Assembly (NCBI GenBank): GCA_020051175.1
Contig: JAGVJJ010000007.1
Location: 124,001-188,000 of the forward strand
Direction of reading: 5' to 3'
Length of the DNA: 64,000 nt
Origin: Bacteroidia bacterium
GTDB taxonomy: Bacteria > Bacteroidota > Bacteroidia > 2-12-FULL-35-15
In this document: one piece after another, positions 44,913 to 53,300 of the stretch
Layout of the letters: each line of letters begins with the position of its first letter
How positions within the stretch are numbered: position 1 is the first letter of the stretch
Program-made: the position numbers and the translations under genes
Notes under the pieces: generated by a model
Database searches by the model: none
Seen by the model: only the letters and a program-made list of their open reading frames with translations
What the model was told of the DNA's origin: nothing

Positions 44913-46541
44913 ATGGATATCGAATTCAATAAAAATGAGGATAAAATGGGCTTGCTGATTTCCGCGATGGAAAAAAAGCTGGAAAAAATATATTTGGGTG
45001 GAGGCAAAAGCCGTATTGACAAGCTGCACGAACAGGGTAAAATGAGCGCCAGGGAACGTATCGAATTCCTGATTGACAAAGGTTCTGAAACCATTGAAAT
45101 TGGCGCTTTTGCTGGCGAGGATATGTACAAGGAACATGGTGGCTGTCCTGCAGGTGGTGTTGTAATTGTTGTTGGGTACGTGAGTGGAAGGCAATGCATT
45201 ATTGTTGCCAATGATGCAACAGTAAAGGCCGGGGCTTGGTTCCCGATCACAGGAAAAAAGAATTTGAGGGCCCAGGAAATTGCCATAGAGAACCGTTTGC
45301 CTATTATTTATCTTGTAGACAGCGCGGGTGTTTATCTTCCGATGCAGGATGAAATATTCCCTGATAAAGAGCATTTTGGACGTATCTTCCGCAACAACGC
45401 GGTAATGTCGGGTATGGGCATACTCCAGATAGCAGCTGTAATGGGCAGCTGTGTTGCTGGTGGAGCCTATCTGCCAATCATGAGTGATGAAGCAATGATT
45501 GTGGACAAAACAGGAAGTATATTCCTTGCCGGTTCCTATCTTGTAAAGGCTGCCATTGGTGAGAATATTGATAATGAAACCCTTGGCGGAGCTACCACAC
45601 ACTGCGAAATTTCTGGCGTTACCGATTATAAATGCAAGGACGATGCAGATTGCTTAACGCGTATCCGGAATATCATGAGCAAAATAGGTAGTGCGGAAAA
45701 GGCCGGTTTTAACAGGGTAAAGGCTGTTGCACCTGCTAAGGAGCAAAAAGAGATACTTGGTATTATCCCTGATACACGAGATAAGCAGTACGATATGCAT
45801 GAAGTGATTGCACGACTGGTGGACAATTCGGAATTTGAAGAATATAAAGAAGGTTATGGGCAGAGCATACTGTGTGGATTGGCCCGTATTGACGGGTGGA
45901 GCGTAGGTATTGTTGCGAATCAACGTAAAGTGGTGAAAAGCAAAAAAGGCGAGATGCAGTTTGGTGGCGTTATTTACAGCGACAGTGCCGACAAAGCAGC
46001 GCGTTTTATCATGAATTGTAATCAAAAGAAAATACCATTGGTGTTTTTGCAGGATGTTACCGGCTTTATGGTGGGCTCCCGTTCTGAGCACGGTGGTATC
46101 ATTAAGGACGGTGCTAAAATGGTAAATGCCATGTCCAACTCCGTGGTACCTAAGTTTACGATTGTAGTTGGGAATTCCTACGGTGCTGGTAATTACGCCA
46201 TGTGCGGAAAAGCATACGACCCCCGTTTGATTGTTGGCTGGCCTACAGCACAAATAGCAGTAATGGGGGGCGCGCAGGCTGCTAAGGTATTGGTACAGAT
46301 TGAGGTGGCTTCTTTAAAGGCAAAAGGTGAAATTATCACCCCCGAAAAAGAGGCAGAGCTTTATAACAAAACAAAAGACCGGTACGATAGCCAGACAACA
46401 CCGTATTATGCTGCTTCACGCCTTTGGGTAGATGCCATCATAAACCCGCTGGATACGCGTAAATGGATCTCCATGGGTATTGAAATGGCGGATCATGCAC
46501 CAATAACAAAGCAATACAATGTGGGTGTAATTCAAACCTGA
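44913..46541 (+). CDS. Acyl-CoA carboxylase carboxyltransferase (beta) subunit, MCC-beta-like
   Basis: The 542-residue protein has N- and C-terminal crotonase-fold halves. Landmarks are KMSARERIEFLIDKGS, the acyl-CoA loop IIYLVDSAGVYLPMQDEIFPDKEHFGRIFRNNAVMSG (core DSAGVYLP and FPDKEHFGRIF, typical of methylcrotonyl-CoA carboxylase beta) and the C-terminal GVIYSDSADKAARFI and FLQDVTGFMVG. It transfers the carboxyl group from biotin to an acyl-CoA such as 3-methylcrotonyl-CoA. The alpha (biotin carboxylase) subunit is not adjacent. Substrate is inferred. Confidence 0.9.
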   Translation: MDIEFNKNEDKMGLLISAMEKKLEKIYLGGGKSRIDKLHEQGKMSARERIEFLIDKGSETIEIGAFAGEDMYKEHGGCPAGGVVIVVGYVSGRQCIIVANDATVKAGAWFPITGKKNLRAQEIAIENRLPIIYLVDSAGVYLPMQDEIFPDKEHFGRIFRNNAVMSGMGILQIAAVMGSCVAGGAYLPIMSDEAMIVDKTGSIFLAGSYLVKAAIGENIDNETLGGATTHCEISGVTDYKCKDDADCLTRIRNIMSKIGSAEKAGFNRVKAVAPAKEQKEILGIIPDTRDKQYDMHEVIARLVDNSEFEEYKEGYGQSILCGLARIDGWSVGIVANQRKVVKSKKGEMQFGGVIYSDSADKAARFIMNCNQKKIPLVFLQDVTGFMVGSRSEHGGIIKDGAKMVNAMSNSVVPKFTIVVGNSYGAGNYAMCGKAYDPRLIVGWPTAQIAVMGGAQAAKVLVQIEVASLKAKGEIITPEKEAELYNKTKDRYDSQTTPYYAASRLWVDAIINPLDTRKWISMGIEMADHAPITKQYNVGVIQT

Positions 46542-46608
46542 GCTTGTCGAAGACTTAGGGTAAGGAATACGCACGAAGATATAAGCTGTAATATTGACCT
46601 GTTACAGC

Positions 46609-46639
46609 TTGTTATAAATAAATAAAAAACTTATTTTTG
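46609..46639 (+). promoter_or_regulatory. Candidate promoter of the DUF6580 gene
   Basis: TTG at 46609-46611 and TATTTTTG at 46632-46639, spaced 20 bp, match the Bacteroidetes -33/-7 arrangement. The ATG is 20 bp downstream at 46659. Confidence 0.5.
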
Positions 46640-46658
46640 TAGAACAAAAGCTAAACTT

Positions 46659-47201
46659 ATGAAATCTAAAGTACTGACTCCTCGTTTTATTTTCCTTACT
46701 ACTGCAATCATTTCAGCAGCGGTTTGCCGTTTGCTGTCACCAATCGACAACTTTACCCCGGTTGCTGCAATGGCCTTGTTCGGTGGTGCTTATTTTACCG
46801 ATAAGCGCATTGCTGTTATCCTGCCGCTTATTGCCATGTTCCTGAGCGATGTGGTATTGGAACTGTTTACCCCATGGGGCTTTCACAATACAATGGTTTA
46901 TGTATATGTGGCTTTTGTTCTTACCTCCTTGATCGGGATTCGTGTAGGACGCAATACATCCGTACTAACCATTGCAGGTGGTTCCCTGGCATCTTCGGTA
47001 CTGTTCTTTATTATCACCAATTTTGGAGTATGGGCTGCAGGTGGCTTTGCAAATGGCTTTGTAGGTTTAAATACCACTTATGTTTTGGGCCTTCCTTTCT
47101 TTGCTCCAACATTGTTGGGTGATTTATTCTACTCTGCTATCCTGTTTGGTGCATTCTATCTGGCGCAGGTAAGGTATCCGGCATTGATTAGGGTGAAGTA
47201 A
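46659..47201 (+). CDS. DUF6580 family membrane protein
   Basis: The 180-residue protein has six hydrophobic segments with the family's conserved PIDNFTPVAAMALFGGAYF and LSDVVLELFTPWGFHNTMVYVYVAF. It resembles substrate-binding S components of ECF transporters in size and helix number; a vitamin or metal role is possible but not shown. It is followed by an intrinsic terminator at 47228. Confidence 0.82.
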   Translation: MKSKVLTPRFIFLTTAIISAAVCRLLSPIDNFTPVAAMALFGGAYFTDKRIAVILPLIAMFLSDVVLELFTPWGFHNTMVYVYVAFVLTSLIGIRVGRNTSVLTIAGGSLASSVLFFIITNFGVWAAGGFANGFVGLNTTYVLGLPFFAPTLLGDLFYSAILFGAFYLAQVRYPALIRVK

Positions 47202-47227
47202 TGTTTTATAAATGATCTATTTCTTTG

Positions 47228-47255
47228 GGGCAGTTAAACTAACTGCCCTTTTTTT
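47228..47255 (+). terminator. Intrinsic terminator abutting the next start codon
   Basis: Stem gggcagtta / taactgccc with loop aac and a seven-T run that ends one base before the ATG at 47256. It follows the DUF6580 gene by 26 bp. Confidence 0.8.
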
Positions 47256-47963
47256 ATGCCTGTAAAAAGTAAAATTGTTTTAATAGTCGGCTCTTTCCTG
47301 ATTTTGATCTTTGGATGGATTTTTTTAAAGTATTACCGTGTATATGCCGTTTACAAGCTACCTACGTGTAATATGGATCCATATTTTCATATAGATAAGA
47401 CAATTTTTGGAAGTAGTCTTTTGAAAGTGCAGAAAGGGGATGTTGCCGTATATATGGGTGATGCGCTGCCAAACGATCTAACAAATAATTCTTACGAGGT
47501 TGTGGGCCGTATTGTTGCTGAGCAAAATGATACAGTTTGGCTAGTCAACGGGATATTGTATGTCAACGGTTTATTGGCAGATGATACCATGAATTTGAAT
47601 TACCATTTTATTCTTCCGGAAGCAGTTGTAGCTGGAAAGCTTACCGAATACCAGGAAAAATACATGGTTCACCCTTATTATGGAAACTGGATAAGTCTTA
47701 ATACCAGTTATGCAAATCTTATGGAGATGGGTGCAAAGGATAGTGCAACCAGGACTGTAGATGGTTCTATGGTCATTACTCCTCTTGATTTTGGGGTATT
47801 TACCTCCGAGCTGTGGAACTATGATAACTTTGGGCCTGTTGCTGTGCCTGAAGAATCGTATTTTATACTGGGTGACAACCGGAGCAACTCAGCCGATTCG
47901 CGATTAAGGGGTTTTATTCATAAAGATAAGATTATAGCGAAGATTGTTACAGGAAACCAGTAA
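47256..47963 (+). CDS. Signal peptidase I homologue lacking catalytic residues (pseudoenzyme)
   Basis: The 235-residue protein has one N-terminal helix, then the S26 order of parts: box B as LPTCNMDPYFHIDKTIF, the box D region as YEVVGRIVAEQND and an intact box E FILGDNRSNSADSRLRGF. In box B the Ser nucleophile is replaced by Asn (N-M), and in box D the Lys is replaced by Gly (VGR instead of VKR). With both residues of the Ser/Lys dyad gone it is unlikely to cleave signal peptides; it may bind or regulate, or may be decaying. The frame is intact, so selection may persist. The start codon directly follows a terminator hairpin. Confidence 0.85.
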   Translation: MPVKSKIVLIVGSFLILIFGWIFLKYYRVYAVYKLPTCNMDPYFHIDKTIFGSSLLKVQKGDVAVYMGDALPNDLTNNSYEVVGRIVAEQNDTVWLVNGILYVNGLLADDTMNLNYHFILPEAVVAGKLTEYQEKYMVHPYYGNWISLNTSYANLMEMGAKDSATRTVDGSMVITPLDFGVFTSELWNYDNFGPVAVPEESYFILGDNRSNSADSRLRGFIHKDKIIAKIVTGNQ

Positions 47964-47978
47964 ATGATGGTCACACAT

Positions 47979-48515
47979 CTATTTTAAGCCCCCTTTTATG
48001 ACTTTTAAGAGCGCTTTAGCGTCTGTATCGTCTAGCTGTAGTCCCAGCTTTATTTCTTTGCCGTAATAGTCAAAAGCGAGCTTTTCACCGGCAATTACCC
48101 AGTAAGAATTATTCAGGCTCTCTAAAAAGGATTCCTTAGGCTCCAGTAGACGTATTTCTTTAATAAAATCGGCTGAGTAGCTTTGTATTTTGCCGCGCCC
48201 GGAAACATCGCGTTTGTATTCCAGTTTATTGTTTCTTATTTTGAGGACTTCCTTACCGGAACGCCTCCACAACCAGGCATTGGTGATTTTGAATTCAAAG
48301 TAAAACCAGAAACCCATCCATACAATCACTGCAATTTTGGTATTGGGATCGGTAATCGTAAAATACTGCGAAAACACAATCATCCCTGCCAGTGTCCACA
48401 GAACCAGCCAGGCGAGCAGCAGTCTGTTTTTTAATTTATCTGCAAGCGCAAGTATCACAATGCTTAGTCCCTCTTCCGTGCGTTTTATGCTGATGCGTTT
48501 CCCGATGTACTCCAT
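47979..48515 (-). CDS. Membrane protein of unknown function, PH-domain-like
   Basis: Starting at ATG 48515 (an earlier ATG at 48581 adds 22 residues and overlaps the promoter region of the divergent gene), the protein of about 178 residues begins MEYIGKRISIKRTEEGL, then has two transmembrane helices (LLLAWLVLWTLAGMIVF, IAVIVWMGFWFYFEF), then a beta-rich soluble part (KEVLKIRNNKLEYKRDV...FIKEIRLLEPKE) resembling bacterial PH-like domains. I know no specific function. It is divergent from the potassium channel gene. Confidence 0.7.
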   Translation of the reverse strand: MEYIGKRISIKRTEEGLSIVILALADKLKNRLLLAWLVLWTLAGMIVFSQYFTITDPNTKIAVIVWMGFWFYFEFKITNAWLWRRSGKEVLKIRNNKLEYKRDVSGRGKIQSYSADFIKEIRLLEPKESFLESLNNSYWVIAGEKLAFDYYGKEIKLGLQLDDTDAKALLKVIKGGLK

Positions 48516-48554
48516 TGTATTCAATAATTGAAAAGCAAAATTATCAATAAATTC

Positions 48555-48562
48555 TATATTTG
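48555..48562 (+). promoter_or_regulatory. Candidate -7 promoter element for the Kir-type channel gene
   Basis: TATATTTG followed by CGC, matching TAnnTTTG, with TTG at 48528-48530 (24 bp upstream, slightly long). The gene starts at 48598 (TTG) or 48613 (ATG). Confidence 0.45.
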
Positions 48563-48612
48563 CGCTTATAATTGTATTCACAGGGTTTCACTTAGGGTTG
48601 AACACGCAAAAC

Positions 48613-49545
48613 ATGCAAAACAAAACTGAATCCAAAGAAATAGGCTTTGGCTCCAAAACCTCGCAGCAGCGAAAAAGGCTCATTAATAATGATGGCTCAT
48701 TTAATGTACACCGCACGGGCCAGTCCATGTGGAATTCTACGAGCATTTATCATGCGTTGATTACCATGAAATGGCTGAAATTCTATACCTGTATTACGGC
48801 CTATTTTATTCTTGTGAACCTGGTTTTTACTTTTTTTTATTGTTTGGCAGGTATAGAGGGACTCAGGGGAGTAGAGGGTGCTACTACTATGGATAAATTT
48901 CTGGAAGCTTTTTTCTTCAGCACGCAAACAATTAGTACGGTTGGTTTTGGCCGGCTGAGCCCGGGAAGTCACCTGGTGAGTACCATAGCCGCTTTGGAGT
49001 CATTATTGGGTTTACTTGGTTTTGCGGTTGTCACAGGCCTTATTTATGGTCGGTTTTCCCGTCCAAAGGCACGAATTCTTTTTAGTGAGAAAGCGCTTAT
49101 TGCCCCGTTTAAAAATGGTACTGCTTTTCAGTTCCGGATTGCAAACAGGATGCGGAATAGTCAAATGTCTGATATTGAGGCTCGTGTGACAGTTGCTAAG
49201 TTCGAAATGGAAAATGGGGTTCCGATAAGACGTTTTCGGCCCCTGGAGCTGGAAATCAAAAAAATCATCTTTTTTCCGATGGCTTGGACAGTAAATCATC
49301 CCATTAATGAGAATAGCCCTCTTTACGGCATGACACAGGAAGACATTAAAAAATCGGAAGCTGAGTTTATGATCTTGTTAAATGGCTTTGATGACACCTT
49401 TTCTCAGAATGTAACTGCCAGGTTTTCATATACTTCTGATGAATTGATTGCCGGGGCCAAATTTGTGAGCATATTTGGCGAAAATAAGGATGGGGAAATT
49501 ACCCAGGATTTGAGTAAAATTAGTGATTATGAGGTAGTTAAGTAG
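48613..49545 (+). CDS. Inward rectifier (Kir-type) potassium channel
   Basis: The frame extends to a TTG at 48598 but ATG 48613 is more likely. The protein of about 310 residues has a slide helix region (SIYHALITMKWLKF), outer helix (TCITAYFILVNLVFTFFYCL), pore loop with selectivity filter TVGFG in FFSTQTISTVGFGRLSPGS, inner helix (ESLLGLLGFAVVTGLIYGRFSRPKA) and a C-terminal beta domain typical of KirBac channels (FRIANRMRNSQMSDIEARV). It conducts K+ across the inner membrane. GFG replaces the more common GYG, as also seen in some eukaryotic Kir channels. Confidence 0.93.
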   Translation: MQNKTESKEIGFGSKTSQQRKRLINNDGSFNVHRTGQSMWNSTSIYHALITMKWLKFYTCITAYFILVNLVFTFFYCLAGIEGLRGVEGATTMDKFLEAFFFSTQTISTVGFGRLSPGSHLVSTIAALESLLGLLGFAVVTGLIYGRFSRPKARILFSEKALIAPFKNGTAFQFRIANRMRNSQMSDIEARVTVAKFEMENGVPIRRFRPLELEIKKIIFFPMAWTVNHPINENSPLYGMTQEDIKKSEAEFMILLNGFDDTFSQNVTARFSYTSDELIAGAKFVSIFGENKDGEITQDLSKISDYEVVK

Positions 49546-49973
49546 TGGCATCACTGTTTTAAACCCTAAGATGTCGCCCCGCTGGGGCTTTCAAATGTCC
49601 GATATAACTTTTCTACTATGATTGCACCCCTACGGGTTTAGATTTTTAAGCTCCGTCAGGAGCGTTACATTAGTGGATAAAAGTATAACCCGTCAGATTC
49701 AGCTCCGTAGGAGTGGCATTTTATAAAAAACTCCGGCTTTGTGGCACTTATGACCACAAGCTAACCCCAAAATTTTACTTCTTTATTTATTTTTCCGACA
49801 CTCTACGCTTATCGTGGCGTTGAATACAATCCATGGATAAGGCTGTAATGACCTGTATTTATAGCATTTTACTTTAAGAATATAGTTGTTTATCCATTTT
49901 TGTCGACAAAATCTGTTTTCAATTGTAATTTTATAAGGAATTCAATCTCAATAAACACTAAACATTTTTGAGT
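49546..49973. repeat. Intergenic region with dispersed short palindromes
   Basis: No ORF is convincing. It holds a row of small GC-rich palindromes: gccccgctggggc (49576-49588), acccctacgggtt (49626-49637), gctccgtcaggagc (49650-49663) and gctccgtaggagt (49702-49714). They are of the GCTCCGTAGGAGC family known from Bacteroidota intergenic DNA. The 3' part leads to a small ORF at 49974. Confidence 0.7.
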
Positions 49974-50150
49974 ATGAAACCGGAAATAAAAAGAATCTTC
50001 GAAGTTTTAAGGAACAAGACTGAAGAAAATCAAAAGGAAATTTTACTGGAATGCGCTTTACAAATAGGCGGTGAGCAATGGAAAAAAGATGTAAATGATC
50101 TGGCAGGTAAAATAGAGAAAAAAGAACCTACAAGTAAGGGTGGCGATTGA
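49974..50150 (+). CDS. Small hypothetical protein, 58 residues
   Basis: Starts at ATG 49974 (an in-frame TTG at 49968 is possible). The product is predicted helical and charged (EIKRIFEVLRNKTEENQKEILLECALQIGG), with no signal peptide or membrane segment and one Cys. No family is recognised. Amino acid composition and good codon use support a real gene, but the length makes this uncertain. Confidence 0.5.
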   Translation: MKPEIKRIFEVLRNKTEENQKEILLECALQIGGEQWKKDVNDLAGKIEKKEPTSKGGD

Positions 50151-50294
50151 TTCTGAGAGAAAACAACTCTGTTAGGCAAAGTATCTTGCTAGGCTTTTAC
50201 TAACAAGGCTTCCAGCCTTTTGCACTGTTTGTCATTTCCATCCTTCAAAAGTATAGAAAAAAAACAGTTTCAATATGTAAATAACCTTAAACAA

Positions 50295-50330
50295 AAAACG
50301 GGTATATGAATTTTCATATACCCGTTTTTA
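50295..50330. terminator. Bidirectional intrinsic terminator
   Basis: Stem aaaacgggtatatga / tcatatacccgtttt with loop attt, A-run on one side and T-run on the other, between the small ORF and the giant repeat gene. It can end transcription from both strands, most plausibly the giant gene (stop at 50348). Confidence 0.82.
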
Positions 50331-50347
50331 TTAAAGAACTCTATTTA

Positions 50348-53300
50348 TTACTGCACAGAGAACTTACCGCTTCCGATAACCTGTTCTTTGGTAGCAATTT
50401 TATAGAAGTACATTCCATTAGACAGCTCTTCTCTGTCAATTGTGAATAGCATTCCACCCTGAGGGCTTGTGCCGGACGCATTTGTTAAAGAAACATTTTT
50501 AATTTCTCTTCCAAGCATATCCATCACAATCATATTTACCTGACCGTTCACCACTGCACCACGTACTTCAATTGTAGCGGTGTTGCTGAATGGGTTAGGA
50601 TAAATCACTACTTCATGCTCTCCGTTCAGTTTATCAACTCCTAGGAAGCTGATGATTGGGAATGGAGGTGATGTAGCAGTACATCCTGAAGCATTGGTTA
50701 CCATTACGGTATAGTTACCATTTTGCGTTGCAAGGTAGCTTTGCGCTGTAGCACCCGGGATTGCAATACCATTCAGATACCATTGGTAAGTAGCACCAGG
50801 AGTTGCAGTAAGCAGGTTTTCCAATTGTGAAATAGAAGCTGTTGCTGCAGGGTCTACAGTTACTGTTACAACCTGTGTACCGGAGCAACCGTTAAATGTA
50901 CCGGTCACAGTATACGTAGTTGTTACAGTAGGGTTCGCTACTACTGTAGGTCCTGTTGTGGTGTTCAGGCCAGTTGAAGGAGCCCACGAGTATGAGTTTG
51001 CACCATTTGCAGTAAGTGTGGCTGAGTTACCAGCACAGATAGTTGATGCCGATGGTGTAACTGTTGTATTTGGTGCAGCACAAGGTGTTGTAACACAGAT
51101 GCTGAACGTGGTCGTTGATGGCATATTTGTGTTATAGTCATACACACGTACCAGGTAAGTATCACCTACAGTAAGGTTAGTTGCAGTTAATACTTCCTGT
51201 CCACCTGTAAAAGAGGTGTCACCACAGCTGATGTTGTTACCGTTGCAGGTACCGCCCATCAGGTCAATCACCGCATCAAACCCAGCCGAACCAATTACAG
51301 TGATGTCATGAGTTGCAGCAGTAGCAACAAATTTGTACCAAACATCATCGTTAGCGCTACCACCGCAGGTTGCAGCGACTGTTTGTGTAGCTCCAGCCAC
51401 ATCACCTGTAACTGTTCCACCACAGGTTGCTCCATAAGCAGTTAGTGTAATTGCACCTGCACAATCATCATTTGAAGGCGCTGGTGGAGGAGGTCCCGGA
51501 GTAGTTACACAGATTGTAAATGTTGTTGTTGAAGGAACACTGGAGCTGTAGTGGTAAACACGCACATAATAGGTGTTACCAACCACAAGGCTATCTGCTG
51601 TTAAAGTTTCAGTTCCCCCGTTGAAGGAAGCATCAGCACAGCTTAAGTTGGTTCCGTTACAAGAACCAGAACGAAGGTCGATCACAGCATCAAATCCTGA
51701 AGAACCAACCACAGTAACGATGTGTGTTGTATCGGTGGCAACAAAACTGTACCAAACATCGTCATCTGCTGTACCTGTAGCACCACCACAAGTGATGGCA
51801 GCTATAGATTGTGTTGCGTTGGCTACATCACCCGATGTTGTTCCACCGCAGGTTGCACCATACACGGTAAGCGGTGTAGCAGCAGCACACTCGTCATTTG
51901 CCGGACCATTGGTAGATGGTGTTGTAACACAGATGGTGAATGTAGTTGTTGCAGGGGAAGTTGTTCCATAATGGTACACACGTACATAGTAGGTTGCACC
52001 TACAGTAAGTCCTGTAGCATTTACTGTTTCTATTCCGCCATTGGTAGTGCTGTTTGCACAATCAATGTTTGTACCGCTGCAAGCTCCTGAACGAACATCG
52101 ATTACTGCGTTTAAGCTGTCAGAGCCATCAACGGTAATTGTATGTGATGTTCCTGTAGCAACAAAACTATACCAAACATCAGCAGCTGTTGTTCCGGTCA
52201 GACCGTTACAAGTGATAGGAGCAATTGATTGTGTAGCACCGTTGATATCACCTGTTGTTGTACTACCACATGTAGGACCATAAACGGTCAGTGGTGCAGC
52301 AGCCGAACACTCGTTGTTTGGAGGAATAGATGTAGAAGGAGTCGTTACACAAATGGTAAACGCTGTTGTTGTAGGAGCGGTATTACCAAAGTCATAAACC
52401 CTTACATAGTAAGTATTACCAACTGTTAAGCCGGTAGCATTGATTACCTCAGTTCCACCTGCCAATGTAGCATCGGCACAGCTAACGTTGGTTCCAGGGC
52501 AAGCTCCGGAAAGTATTTCTACTACAGCGTTCATGCTTGTAGAACCAACAACGGTAACATCATGTGAAGTTGCTGTTGCAACAAATTTATACCAAACATC
52601 ATCTTCAGATGAACCTGTTAAACTGTTACAAGTAATTGCAGTTGACGATTGAGTTGCACCGCCAACAGTTCCATTGGTTACGCCACCACAAGACGGACCG
52701 TAAACCGTTAATGTTGTTGCTCCTGAGCAATTGTCATTAACTGGTGTGGATGGAGTTGGAGTTGTTACACAGATTGTGAAGGTAGTAGTTGCAGGTATTG
52801 AGCTGCCGTAGTGGTATACACGTACCAGGTAAGTGTTACCAACTGTAAGTCCGCTCGCGTGAACCACTTCTGTTCCACCAGTGAATGATGTGTCGGCACA
52901 GTCAATGTTTGTTCCTGTACAAGCACCTGAACGCAGGTCAATAACCGCGTCAAAACTTGTAGAACCAACTACTGTGATATCATGTGTAGTAGATGTAGCT
53001 ACGAAGCTATACCAAACGTCATCATTTGCAGTTCCGGTCCAGCTGTTACATGAAATAGCTGCAATAGATTGCGTTGCATTTGCAACATCCCCTGTTGTTG
53101 CACCACCACATGTTGTTCCGTAAACTGTAAGTGCAGTTGCACCTGAGCAGTTGTCGTTCACTGGTGTTGATGGGGCAGGGGTTGTTACACAAATTGTAAA
53201 TGCACCTGTTGAAGGAGCAGTACTTCCGAAGTCATATACACGTACATAATATGTAGTGCCAATAGTAAGTCCGGTAGCATTCAATACTTCAGTACCACCT

